Below are positions 9,518 through 20,937 of a DNA stretch of 64,000 bases, one piece after another. The DNA is taken from assembly GCA_009746045.1 (NCBI GenBank), contig RPFO01000078.1, forward strand, positions 703,016 to 767,015, read 5' to 3'. Under the pieces are notes generated by a model, which was given only the letters and a program-made list of their open reading frames with translations, had not been told where the DNA came from and did no database searches. The stretch's first letter is position 1. The number at the start of each line of letters is the position of its first letter. This DNA comes from Mesostigma viride (taxonomy: Eukaryota > Streptophyta > Mesostigmatophyceae > Mesostigmatales > Mesostigmataceae). Both the position numbers and the translations under genes were made by a program.

Positions 9518-11312
9518 GGGGCGGGAAGGGGACGGCAAAGAAGCAGGAAGATTTTTATCCGTATAGGGGATGGAGTTTTGGAAGAGGGCCAACGACACAT
9601 CTTGGCATGCGGGGGCCAGCACGGTTGTGCGATGGGTCTGTGAGAGAGGCGAGGATGTGGAAAAGGAGGAGCAGCCGAGCCTGGGCGAAGGGCAGAGGGG
9701 CGGAGGGTGAAGGGCTACGCGCGTGAGAGGGGGACTTGGCGAGTGAAATGCTCTCGCATGGTGGAGATGGGGGCAGGACGTTTGCCTCGCCAGGTGCCGC
9801 ACCGCCAGCGGGCCAACGTGGGCGGCGCGATGCTACACACCACACGGACAGGGCGGGGGGATGCTACGGCTCCGCAACTTGTTGTGCTGCGTGCTGTGCC
9901 CCATGGTTTGTGCGCCGCGCCATGCACATGCGTCCTGTAAATTAAGGGATGCCGCACGATGCAACTTGCATGGGCGGCACGTACACGGATGGCATGGCGA
10001 CAATGTGCATGGCCAGGGCATATAGGGCCATGAGTGCGACGGGGGCTGCGAGGGCTGCGAGGGCTGGCGGGGTTGGCCCCTGGTGGTCTCGTGTGATGGC
10101 GCTGGGATGCATGTCTCCCTTTCCCTCATAGTGACGTTTGATGTGAAGCTTTCTCTGTCCGGCCTTGGCGTACCTACGGTAGGGGCACTCAGTAGTTAGA
10201 AGGGCTGTCACTTGGGCGTGTCCGGAGGGGCTTGTCGCGGTTCTCACCGTAAGCCCATTTTCATCCGGCACTTTCAAAATCTCCCCAGTTTGCTAGAGTA
10301 TGGGTGGTGGGTGGATCATTCTCTGAGGGGATCTCTGTATATGTTGGTGGAGAGTGGCAGCGGTCTGTCAGGCCATGGGATGGGAATGAAGGCGTCGGTG
10401 CCCTGGCCTGGTGGAACATCGCGGCATGGGCACTGGCGCGGGTGCTGCCCACGATTGTCCAGACCACCCGGCAAATATACGAGCACGATTGAGTTGCGGG
10501 GTCGCGGACAGCAGCAGTGGGGAGAGGACTGCGGTGGGATGCGGCGGTGGAATGCAGGTGGCACTGCGGTGCTTGGGGACAGATTCCGCACCAGCCAGTG
10601 CAGCCAGCGAAGGATGCCGTGGCGATTCTGTGGGCACAAACGTAAGCATGGGTTTTGCAGCGATGACAACCATCGGGTGAGGCCCCGCGGTCCCTGGTTG
10701 CGCAAGCTGGCAGGGCAGGGCGTGCCACGGTGGGATGGTGAGGTGGAGGGCACGGTTGTTATGGCCTGAGGAAATGGTGATAACAAACGCATCGCCACCT
10801 CTCCGGGGATAGCGTCTTATAGTGTGCCATGCGGTCCAAGGACAGCACACAGAGGAAGCACTGAGACTTGGCCACACAGGGCCGACGCGGTGGGTTGTGG
10901 AGTCAACAGGTGGCAGGTAGAGTGAACCAGCAGGGTGGCAGGCGATGGGCAGGGCTGCTTCGCGCGTGTTGATGGTTGGTTATGCAGTTCCTGGTGGGGT
11001 TTTGGGAGGGGTTGTCAGCATGCATTTGCTCATGTGTTGATGGTCAGGTGCGCGAAGGAACAAGCAAGCAAGCATGCATGGATTGGGATCGCCTGGTGGG
11101 GGAAGGATGGCCAGCTGTCATTGGCGTGTTGGCCCACGCAGTTCTTCTCACTTGTAAGGCATTAGGTGCGGAAGCAGACAGTGATACATTGCTGTCATCT
11201 TGAGTCCTTGATTGTGAGGGACTCGACGGTAGCTACTTGTACAGCAGATATTTTAATAAAGCGCCCAGATAGTCAAATGAATTTTGTGTGCTGCGTCACG
11301 AATTATACATCC
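9518..11312. other. Region 3' of GMPP, no gene recognised
   Basis: 1.8 kb between the GMPP stop and the next LINE. It starts with the GMPP 3' UTR; a TGTAA motif of the kind used as a green-algal poly(A) signal lies at 9937-9941. The longest frame (10212-10769, +) has a biased composition, no recognisable domain and no support from its neighbours. An AATAAA occurs near 11255. Confidence 0.5.
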
Positions 11313-11945
11313 ATGATGGAGGATTAAATTAAATTAAATTAAATTATAACATGCCTCCGTTGGGAGATCATGTAGCACATATTCCTTGATGGGTGGTGGA
11401 GTGGTGAGAGCCGCGTAATCGGACTAACCTAACGCTAATCTAGCTAGTCTAGAAAAAATCCTAACTACCCTACTCATCAAAACGCCTCCTCCGCTTGGGG
11501 GGAGGTGGTTTGGCCACAGGGTCGGGCGTGTGAGCCTTGACAATCCTCTTCCACCGCGTCTTGTTCTGCATGGCAGTCCAAAGAAGGGAGAGAGAGTGGA
11601 TGCGGTATTCAAACTGGGCTGGGACCAGTAGGTCATCCAGCAACATCTGTACGTAGTTCGTGACATGTTTCCCTACCTTTTTGGCAATGCCCTTGGGGCC
11701 AGGCCAGGTCAGAATGTGCCGCCCTGGCTGGCCAAGCCGCTGGGGGCCGGCCAGACCAAGGGCGGTGTCGACCTGGCTGGTGCGAGCAAGGTGTCCTACA
11801 AATGCTATCCTACGCTGTCTAATCTCGTCCGAAATACGAGGCATGCCCTGATATGTAAAGACTCTGATGACGGGCGCTTGGAAAACCCTACATTCAGGAC
11901 CTGTCGGAGCATCCTGTAAACTGTGCCGTCTAGCCTAGATGCCAG

Positions 11946-12608
11946 AGGAGGGGGGACATCCAGCCAAAACAGCACACTCACTCGTGTGTCCGGCGCGGCA
12001 CCTCCAAACGTGGAGCGGACTCCAAAAATGTGTCCGGCGGCAGAATTTTTGCGACGGAGTGTACTCCAGTCGAAAATTTTAGGGCGGCGCGAAGAAAAAT
12101 TTTGTGGAGCTAACTCCTTTTGGCGGTCCGGCGCCTGGTTTTAGGAAAGGAGTGCGCTCTGGTGATCCCGCTAGCTCGGTCAGGCGTTTGATTTTAAGTG
12201 CAGGAGTCCGCTTTGGCCCTGCTGTACTTACAACTTACGCTGAGAACTTACCAAGGATTGGTTGATTCTAGGAAGACGTATCAACTTTCAGGCAGGCGTC
12301 AGGTTGTTGTTGATTCTGACACCGGACCTGGCGTCAGGCAATTTCCGCCGGCTTGACGTCATTCTTCTACTTGGAGAATATGCTAATACTATCGCTTACT
12401 AAGAGCTTCTACTAAGAGATTCTACAAAAAGTGCCACGTGTCGTACAAGCCACGTAGCACGTAGCACACTCCCAAGTCGGTCCGGCGCAGCTTTTGACTG
12501 ACTGAGTGCACTCCAGCACTTTTCACTTTGGCTGGCGCCGGGCGGCGCGATAGGCCAAACTCTGGAGTACGCTCATGTACGATTTTGGGGGGGGATGTCC
12601 CCCCTCCT
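11946..12608. mobile_element. 663-bp MITE with 16-bp TIRs and 8-bp target duplication
   Basis: Perfect terminal inverted repeats AGGAGGGGGGACATCC at 11946-11961 and (as complement) 12593-12608, flanked by GATGCCAG at 11938-11945 and 12609-12616. Removing it restores the LINE frame around CTGGCATC. There is no coding capacity. An 8-bp duplication is typical of hAT and P superfamilies; the assignment is an inference. Confidence 0.88.
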
Positions 12609-13576
12609 GATGCCAGTGTGGGGGTGAGTGTCCACGCCTCGGCGCCATACGTGAGCATCGTGAGGACGAGGACCTTGAAGAGCATGCGCTTGCGGTGTTC
12701 GCCCAGACCCTTGGAGCGCCAGTAGGTGTTGAGCGAGCGGAGCCTAGCCCAGGCCAGGCCAATGCGGGTGTCCACATCGTCGGCGGTGTCAGGGAGCCAG
12801 CTCCCTAACAGTTTGTCAAAGCGGTCGCGGAACGGGACCGTCGTCCCGTCGAGCAGGCGCGGCAGCGGCGGTGTACTGGAGGCCCCAATCACCATCGCCT
12901 CAGTTTTGACACTAATCTCCAACCCCACCGCCCTCGCCTCCAGGCCCAGACAATCCAGCCAGGTCTGAATGTCGACTCGGGGCGCGCGATGAGGGTGGTG
13001 TCATCCGCATAAATCAGGTCGGCCAGGCGGTAGCCAGGCTCAACCCCGCCGTGCTCCTTCTCGTTAAGGATGTCCAAGCCTGGCTCGAACCCCTTAAGAG
13101 CAGTAAAGCGCGCACGTGCCCGACGCATGACGTGATCCACGACAATAATGAACAGGTATGGGGACAGGACACAACCTTGCCACCCCCCCTGGTGAAGGGG
13201 GAATGGTGGGGTGGTGCCTTCCGCAGTCCGCACTACTGCCTGTGAGCCCTCATACAGCCGGCGAATGGCAGCAATAAACGCAGGTGGCACTCGATCCAGA
13301 GCTAGGATGGCCCAAAGAGCCTCCCAGAGGACCGTGTCAAAGGCCTTCTTGATATAGTCAACAAAAATGAAGACCAGCGGCAAACTGTCAGGGGGAAGGC
13401 GACGCACCTCCTCCATCAACCGGCGCGCGACAAACACAGCCATGACAGTGTTACGACCACGACGGAATTAAACCCATCTATCTGAGACTCACCCAGGTGT
13501 GGGTCCAGCGCGGCGCGGAGCCTGTGCAGCATCATGCGCATGAAGACCTTCAGCGCGGCGCTCTGGAGGTGCCTCC

Positions 13577-13666
13577 AAGAAGGGCTCTGCTGCTGACCCC
13601 GGTAACTACCGGGGTGTCTGGGCAGACACCCCGGTAGTTACCGGGGTCAGCAGCAGAGCCCTTCTT
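13577..13666. repeat. 44-bp perfect inverted duplication (foldback) in LINE ORF2
   Basis: Arms 13577-13620 and 13623-13666 are exact reverse complements separated by GG. One arm is the normal LINE sequence coding for the GNYRGV region; the other is an inverted extra copy. It destroys the ORF. Confidence 0.93.
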
Positions 13667-15299
13667 GTACAGCATGACGCGGATGGCCGTCTGCCACTCA
13701 GCAGGCGGAGGCTCGTCAGAAAGCAGGACACAGTTGCAGAACGCCAGCAGAAGATCCCTAACCGCCGGATCGATCAGGGGTCACCTCGGTCTTCAGCAGT
13801 CACGGTCTTCAGCAGCTCGGCAGAAAGGTGGTCGGCACCGACCGCCGCATCGTACCGCAGGCGAGCAAGGGCGCCGTCCAGTTCCTTCAAAGTGAAGGGG
13901 TGGACGACGTCGTCAGTGGCAAGGCAGCCCTCCTGCAAGGCCGGGACTTGGTAGTCCGCGGCCGAGGAGGGGGGCGCTGGCGGCGGCGGGGGTCCGGCAA
14001 CCCCGAGGCGGGCGGCCGTCTCGGGGTGAAGCGGCGGGGGAGGGGCGCGAGCCCGGCCACCGGTCAAGGAAACATTGTGGGCCAACCAGCGGTCAAGGCT
14101 GACCGGCGCCGTGCCGTCCCCCGTGTGCTCCACCGGGGTGCGCTGCCGCCGGCCGCCGAGCCGGTCGAGGTGGTACCACATGTCCTTGCCCTGGTTGCGG
14201 GCCTGGCAGGCCTTGGCATCCGGCCGCGATGCACTGGGCCGCCTCCGCGTCCTCAGCGTGCTCGTAGGCCTCCACGAGGGCGGCCTTGAGCACTTGTTTC
14301 TGCAGCGGGTCACGGTTACGCTTGAGGCGGTGCCGGGCGGCCAAGACCTTGGGGTCCTGGCGGTAGAGCGGGCCGGGGCGGCGGCGGGGCATGGCCGGCA
14401 GGTGCTGGGCCGCCAGCGACGGGGCACGGGCCGCAAAGCCCGCAAAAACCGTGGCGTTGCCGGGGCACCCTTGTCCAACTCGTCGACGTCCGCCCGGGCG
14501 CCCAGGGCCGACAGGTACTCCCATCGGCACCGGTTCCGCTCGTGCTCGGCGTCCGTCCAGTCCTCAGGATCTCCCCGGACCGGGCGTAGAGCAGACCAGT
14601 CAGGGCGGACCACTGGGGCGCGGCGCGCGGGGACGTGGAACCGGAGCCGAATGGTCGCGCGCACCAACCGGTGGTCAGAGCACACCGTGGGCGTGTCAAA
14701 CACTCGGGTGTCCAGGACCGAGGTGCACCTGGACTGCCGTACCACCACGTAGTCCAAACAGGCCTGACGGCCGTTAGGGCCACGAAAAGTGACCAAGTCC
14801 TGTGAGGGACGTTGGCAGTGGCAGTTGACAGCAACCATCCCGCTATCCCGCAAAAAGGCAGAAAACAGGGAAGTGTTGTCGTTAGCAGTAGTGTCAGCAG
14901 GCGCAAAGCAACTCCCAGCAGTGCCCACGGGGAGCGTGGCATTGGCGTCGAGCAGCATAAAAAGTGGCGGGCCGGAGTGACCCCCTCAAGGCTATGCAAG
15001 GATTCGAAGAACTCCTGTCGGTCCGACTCAGGTAGACCACTATGGGGTGCGTAGCCCACCCCCACCGTGAGGTGGTGTTTAGACCGATGATGGAGGATAT
15101 CAAGTTTTAATTTTACTGATCAGTCCAGTGAGGACGTGAAGCTAGAGGTACAGTGACGCAGAGCGCGATCTATCTAGCTAGATAGGATGCAGAAAACCTA
15201 GCAACCTGGCTATCAAGTAAGGAAGTAAGCACTTCCTTACTTGCGTGTCATGCGCATGGGTATGCCTGAGAGGGAGTACTATGCTAATCTCATTAGAAA

Positions 15300-15667
15300 A
15301 TAATTGCACGAAAGTAATTGCGCACCTCAGCGGCCAGCAGAAGAATGACTGCAAGGGGGCCTGGTGATCTGGTACAAGCGCCTCGGACACCCGGACGGCC
15401 TTGGCCGACCCCACCGCCATGATGTACCCAGGGCACCGGCCAAGCGGCTCCGCACCTGGGCCGCGGCCACTGCAGAGGTCTTGGGGACAGCTGCCCCGCC
15501 CCCGCCCCTGCTACCGGCCGCCACCGCCCTCCAGGCCGCCCTGGCCGGTGGCCCAGCCGGGCCCCCGGCCCCGCCCGGGTCAGCGGCGGACTAGTCCCCC
15601 CGCTGACCGGCCCGCCCGGCGACCCGTCAGACATGCCTCCTTTCACTAGCTCCAGCGAGGTCACGGA
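15300..15667 (+). pseudogene. LINE ORF2 fragment, family B, upstream of Copia insertion
   Basis: GC-rich proline/alanine linker sequence of the kind found between endonuclease and RT, ending TSSSEVTE at the Copia target site ACGGA. It continues directly into RT sequence after the Copia element at 23418. The 5' limit is not sharp. Nothing is recognised in the 200 bp before it. Confidence 0.6.
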
Positions 15668-16189
15668 AGTTATTCTAGGGCTTCAGGCCTAGACTATCAG
15701 TACACGTGGCGTTGTCCCCGTCTCCCAAGTGGGATACGGACATGGACGGTAGTGTAGTACACTGGACATATCTCTACTAGGATTTAGATCCGCACGTGCC
15801 AGGATGGGCACGTGGGTGCTAGATATTAGCACTGAGATATGTAGTGCACACGCACGTGGGTATTCACGTGGTAGGGTTTATGAGCTGTGATGCAGACCAC
15901 AAGGTGGTTGCAGTGCTAGTCCTGTACGGAGGTCCTAGGGGAGGTCCAGGACCGTCCACGTAGTGCTGTTAGGCAGTCGTTGCCTGTGGGCATCGTATCA
16001 GTCCTAGCTGGAGTAGATCTAGCTGGACGGAGCCAGCACCTCATTGGTTAGCACTAGTACAGGATAGCTAGGTTACCCTAACCTACGTGCCCATGCAATC
16101 CAGCTTGGCAAGCTTGCATGGGTTGATATTATGCCAGCCATTGCATAATCCAACACACGTTCGCATCCATTTGCACGAGTGCATTAACT
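15668..16189 (+). repeat. 5' LTR
   Basis: 522 bp, ends AGTTATTC...CATTAACT, identical by eye to the 3' LTR. It contains several CACGTG-type motifs. A TATA-like TTTATAAAA lies just beyond it at 16194-16202, about 35 bp upstream of the first ATG. Confidence 0.95.
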
Positions 16190-16233
16190 TGCATTTATAA
16201 AAACTCTCACAGTTTTCATCTCTATCATTCAAA

Positions 16234-17498
16234 ATGTCGAACGTTTCTGATCGTGAGGGCTCTTCGGAGTCAAGCCTGTCCCCATCGTCCGAGGATTTGG
16301 ACTACCGGGCGGCAGTGCGGGGCCGGCAGGGGAGGGATGATCACGCTGGCAGCGATGCCGGCAGTGGTCGCTCGTCTTCGGACGAGGACCCGCGGTTCCT
16401 GGATCAGTTGGCGGCAAGGCCGCTGCTGTACAATGTATGGCGTCCCAACGCACCACCGGCGGAGGGCAGCCCACGGCACCCGAGCTGGTTACGGGGCCGG
16501 GGAGGGTGGTGCCGATAGTGGGGGACATCCCGTCAGACGGCTACGACGAGGACGAGGACCTCGTGGACCTCGAGCTGCCGGAGGACAAGGCGAAACGCGA
16601 GGAGCTGCTCCGCCGAGAGGCAGAGCGCATTCGGCAGGAGGCCCAGCTTCGCAAGGAGCTGGAGCAGCAGCGCGAGCTGGAGGCTCAGCGCGAGGCTCAG
16701 CTGCGGGCGGAGACTGAGATTGACAGAATAGCCCGGGAGCTCGCGGAGCGGCAGCTGGAGAGGGATCGAGTGGCGAGGGCGGGGCTGCGCGCGGGGCCGA
16801 CAGGCGCGCGAGAGGCGCCCCCATACGTTCTCCGCAAGAAGAACGAGCTGTACACCTTTGCGCACAGGCGCACAGCGCGCTCCTTCAGGCGCATGGCTGG
16901 AGATGTGCTGCAGGAGACCGACTCGTCGGTGGAAATGCAGCCAGGAGCGCGTGGAGAGGAGCTTGTTTTGATGGACCCGGCCATGGTGGAGGCAGAGCGT
17001 CTGGCCAAGATAGAGTACGCCAGGCATTGCCAGCGGAAGGCCAAGAGGGCAATGGTGCGGTCCATGGCGGAGAACAGTCTGGCCAGGGAGCGCGCAGCAC
17101 GGGAGGCGCAGCATCGGGAGATGAAGCGACTCCGTGCGAAGGCGCACGACGCAGCAGAGAAGACCCGGCGTCACCAGGCGAGGCTGGACGCAGCCATGAA
17201 GAGGTCAGAGGCGACACTGGCAACGATGGTGGGCCCGGCGCGGAGGGAGCAGGAGGCTCGGTTGGCAAGGAAGAGCAGGAGGAATGCTCGTGCCTTAGAC
17301 AGGCGCATGCGCAAGGAGGAGCGGGCTCTGCGCAGGTATCAGGAGGCGGCCAGGACCTGGGCTCTGCAGGGAGAATTCGGAGACGCAATCCGGTTTGAGC
17401 GTGGTCTGGCGCCACATGAGCCGCTGCCGAGGACGCGGTATTGGACTTCATGCGCACCCCACAGCCAGCAAGGGCCCAGCGAGGAACGGCCTTGTTAA
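16234..17498 (+). pseudogene. Copia element first ORF: acidic N-terminus plus Arg/Glu-rich coiled coil
   Basis: The first ATG after the 5' LTR (16234) opens a Ser/Asp-rich frame, MSNVSDREGSSESS. It shifts near 16440-16510 into the long frame ending at 17498. That frame is strongly helical and charged (ELEQQRELEAQREAQLR and similar), so probably coiled coil, and it has no recognised domain. It lies upstream of the gag frame, where most Copia elements have nothing. It could be an extra structural protein or an N-terminal Gag extension. Confidence 0.55.
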
Positions 17499-17564
17499 AC
17501 GCGCGTGAGCGTGTGCGCTGGCGCAGACACACCCCACCCCCCACCCCCCACACCCAAACACACC

Positions 17565-18890
17565 ATGCAGACCGACACGGACCTGGAGCTGGACCGCATC
17601 GCTGCACTACTCCACCAGGAGCTGGACGCAGCGGAGGCCAACCCGACCAAGCGGGCGCGGGCAGCAGAGGCAATCGAGCAACTGCTGAGGGCCGCCAAGC
17701 GGGTCCGCCAAGGAAAGTGGCAGGAGGGGTGTGGACCATCGTCTACGCCCCAGCGGTCGCATCCAGAGGAGGATGGTGACGAGGGGAAGGACGGGGGAGC
17801 ACCAGGGGGAGGGGCACCAGCAAGCACCGGGGGTATGGCGGGCGGCAGCAACGCTGGAGCGACAACCCAGCAGCAGCAGCAGCCACAGCATCAGCAGCAG
17901 CAGCAGCAGCAGCAGCAGCGCGGCAGCAACAGCAACAGCAACCGCAGCAGCAGCAGCAGCAGCAGCAACCTCAACCACAAGCGACTGTCGCTGTACCACA
18001 GCGACCCAGGTTTGATGCATCCCGTAGGGAAGATAGGATTACCTTCCCAGGTCTAGCTGAGGGATTTGTGCAGGAGGATGCACTTGAGTTTCTTTTCAAG
18101 ATAGAACACTCATGGTCCCATGATAATATCCGTGATTGGTTTCCTGCTCTTAGGGTGTCTAACACGATCCACCAATCTGCACCTAGCATAAAACAAATGG
18201 TGCAGATGTATGAGAGGAGGGCAAGCACGCCTGGGGCAGATGAGGTGCAAATCTTCACAGAATTCATAGCAGACCTAAAAGGGCTTTGACCAAGGGGGAA
18301 CACCTGCAGGCTCTCAAGGGGTTCACATGGTTGGCTTCATACAAAGTCAACAAGTCTGACTACGTACGGACAACAAACAGTATGTCCTGTACATAGACAG
18401 GGACGAGAGTTGAAGAAGCTCAACTCTAAGTACCTGATCCATCAGTGGCTCACCAAAGCCGAGTTAGACAAGAACACCAATGCAGTTCTGCTGGCTGGCC
18501 TTAAAGACAAGTGGGATGATTTTAGGGGGGCCATGTTGTTCATTCAGCAGAGCCTAGAACCCTTCTCCACTGTCAAGGAACCCAAGGTTAACAAAGTCCA
18601 AGGGGGGGGTAGTCAGGACGGTGCAGGGCCTAGCAGGAAGAAGCTCATCAAGGAGGTGGTAGCTCAGGTCAAGGCGGTGTTCAAGGGTCCCCAGCAAGGT
18701 AAGAAGGCAGGGGGGTCATCCAAGCAGCAGGGGAAATCAGACAAGGGGGGAAAGGGGAAACAGGCAGTAAGGCAGGGCCCTCTCAGGGGCCTAGTCAAAA
18801 AGGTAAGCCTCACGACTCCACCCTGTACTGCACCAGGTGCTCATGCAAGGGGCATGAGAGGGATGATTGCTGGAAGGGCAAACCCGAACT
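17565..18890 (+). pseudogene. Copia gag with zinc knuckle, frameshifted
   Basis: Starts MQTDTDLELDRIAALLH and has a CAG/polyQ tract (about 17870-17970). The frame changes within that tract. Capsid-like sequence follows (FPGLAEGFVQEDALEFLFKI, about 18040-18290), broken again at an A-run near 18280, then HQWLTKAELDKNTNAVLLAGL and a Lys-rich segment. A canonical CX2CX4HX4C zinc knuckle is at 18829-18870, in yet another frame. At least three single-base shifts separate the pieces, two of them in homopolymer or CAG runs, so sequencing error is possible. Confidence 0.75.
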
Positions 18891-19079
18891 TGGATCTGAT
18901 GTGGATGTGTGCCCAGGTTGCTGGGAGCCCCGCCACCCGTTACCTGCAGGGGGACGCTGCAACAAGCCCAGGAAGGGAGCCTCGACGGGGCGCCCCAAAA
19001 ACAAGCCAGCACTCAGGACGACTGTAAGTCTCCTGTACCCTGGTTTCTTAATGGCCGTGTACCCTCTATTTGCTCTGTA

Positions 19080-20110
19080 TTGCCTGACAGTGAGGACGTG
19101 GATTGGGACCTGGCTTATGACATGACGTTAGCACAGGTGGCCCAAGATCCCACTATAGCCTCCTTAGATGCAGCAGCAGATAAGGTTATATCCTATGCCA
19201 GGTTAGCCCAGCAGCTACACAAGGCAATGGGGCATGAGGCAGTGGCAGAAAGGCTGGCCAATAAAATTGATGGCCGTGACCTGGAACAGATGTGCAGGCA
19301 TGTCAGGAAGCACTGTGAAGCGTGCCAACTGCATGCACCTAAACCCAAGAGATGGCATGTGGCCACCCCACCACTGGCTAGAGGAAAGCTAGTAGGGGAT
19401 GTGATACACCTGGTGAAGGACACGGTGTATTACTTGGTCCTAAAAGATGCCTGGTCTAGGTTTGTGTGATAGAACCCTTGCCAGGCATGGCCAATGAACA
19501 ACTGCACAGAGCCCTGCTGATTGCACTAGCACGGTATCATCCTCAGGAAAAACTAATGCTGGATCAGCAGTTCACGTGGATACAAGATTATCCTGATCTG
19601 CCCAAGATAGACATTGCTGGGGCTCAAGATCATGAACGCCAGGGGATGATTGAACGTACCATGCGTGCTATCAGGGACCTCATAAAGAAAAATGAGTCCA
19701 GGACAGCAGAGTCTGGGAGCTATGCTGATAGGACAGCGTGGGCAGCTGAGGTGTGCAGAACTCTGAACACCAAACCCCTCATGTCTTCTCCTTTTGGTGA
19801 AATCACATCAATTGGCCTGCAATCAGGTAGCTACTCTCAGGAGGTACTAGACCACTACAACACGCAAAGGCAACACTTGGCCAAGTTGCTGGCAAAAAAG
19901 GATAAAAGTAATGCCAGGCCTGTGTTTGAAGTGGGGGATCAGGTACTCTACTATAGGGAGGGGGAAGGGAACAAAGCCCACTCTGGTAGATGGCATGGTC
20001 CAGCTGAAATCATCAGGTTGTCAGAAACAGGTGACACGGTGACTATTCAGCATCACAGAGAGCGAATGGTTGGCAAGCATAGACTGAAGCTTTATTACCC
20101 TCCTTTGGCA
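19080..20110 (+). pseudogene. Copia integrase, frameshifted
   Basis: HHCC zinc-binding region (HKAMGHEAVAERL ... CEACQLHAPK, about 19215-19345), then the catalytic core starting GDVIHL. A frame change at about 19466 is followed by HERQGMIERTMRAIRDL, which matches the integrase third catalytic region (Glu). The C-terminal stretch FEVGDQVLYYREGEG...RWHGPAEIIRL resembles a GPY/F-type module, more often seen in Ty3/Gypsy integrases. Confidence 0.7.
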
Positions 20111-20475
20111 GACGTGTCAGGGGTAGAATTCTTGGACATGGATTCAGAGCCTCAGTCTGGTGGGTTGGTCTCACCCAGTGAACTGGCCAGGGACATAGCT
20201 GATGCAAGCAACACAACCATAGACGCTCCTGTGTTCCTCAGTGGTGCAGCCCCACCACAGCCCACTGGTCCAACTGGGCAGGAGGAACGTGCACTGGATG
20301 AGCAGCAGGTCGCTCCTCCCTCATCTCAGGAACAGCCACACGAAGCAGCAGATCCTGTTGTCCCCAGGAATAAATTTGCTGAGGCTCTAAAAGCTCTACA
20401 TAGAGCACACACTGCCAAGGCACAAATGGCAGCAGGTGCAGCACAAGTCAATGCTGTGGGTGAATCTAACCAGGA

Positions 20476-20791
20476 TCCCAGTATTCTGGCAGTAGACACA
20501 CAGGCACAGGTGAGCATCATCAGTGCACAAGCTGTATCTGGCCTAAGTCTGCAACGCTCGCCCTGGGCTAGAGTGTCAGATTTTTCAGGCAAAACAAAAA
20601 TGGCAGTCAAAGGCCAAGTGCTAATTCCCATTCTGGGTGTGCCCACTCCCTTCCAGGTAGTAGAGGGCTACAAGGGGAATGCACTGCTGGGGGAACCATT
20701 TGTCTCATACCCTGGAGTAGTCATCTCAGCTGGGAGGTTGAGTGTGACTGGGGTGGGGCAGGTCACCCTGGACCATTTAAAATTCCTTTAA
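20476..20791 (+). CDS. Retropepsin-like segment between integrase and RT (same frame as integrase)
   Basis: Downstream of the integrase in the same frame, ILAVDTQAQVSIISAQAV (Asp at residue 344 of the 19466-20791 frame) matches the retropepsin pattern DTGAxxSxI with Gly changed to Gln. NALLGEPFVSYPGVVISAGR fits the later ILG motif. Copia elements normally have protease before integrase. No other protease-like motif is seen between the zinc knuckle and the HHCC finger. Confidence 0.5.
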
Positions 20792-20937
20792 CACAGATCA
20801 GTGATGGCCTGGAAGCAGCCATCAATGCTGTCAACATAAAATACCTCCCAGGTCAGGAACCCTGTGTTGATTCCCTCATTCATTCTCAGAAGCTACACCC
20901 CTCTGCGTTTGGGCTTGGTAGATGGGACATAGCGTCC

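Larger units (their letters stand above)
11470..15065 (-). pseudogene. LINE ORF2: endonuclease plus reverse transcriptase, frameshifted
   Basis: Minus-strand order: the end of an APE-type endonuclease (VGVGYAPHSG, then after a frameshift LLDANATLP, CLDYVVV and the catalytic-type SDHRLV), a long linker, RT motifs LRYDAAVGADHLSAELLK, then VFIFVDYIKKAFDTV and SPYLFIIVVDHVMRRAR, with the catalytic box LIYADDTTLI at about 13000-13030. The C-terminus follows (TYGAEAWTLTPTL, RISDEIRQRR, stop at 11470). Frames are broken near 14950, 13600-13780 and 12960, and by the MITE. This is the EN-RT layout of the L1 clade. It is not functional as read. Confidence 0.85.
11325..15086 (-). mobile_element. L1-like LINE, family A, 5'-truncated, with 12-bp target duplication
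   Basis: The longest family A LINE in the window. Perfect direct repeats ATGATGGAGGAT flank it at 11313-11324 and 15087-15098. On the minus strand it runs from within the endonuclease domain through RT to the 3' UTR, ending with the family hairpin and a TTTAA-type tail (11325-11345). It carries a nested MITE (11946-12608) and an internal inverted duplication (13577-13666). Removing the MITE leaves about 3.1 kb. Confidence 0.88.

Noticed and set aside
10212-10769. 185-codon plus-strand frame downstream of GMPP
   Set aside because: No domain, unusual composition, overlapping frames of similar length on the other strand, no splice or start context.
17505-17564. Upstream start for the Copia gag frame
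   Set aside because: Sequence between 17505 and the ATG at 17565 is Pro/Thr-rich leader; the later ATG opens typical charged helical sequence.
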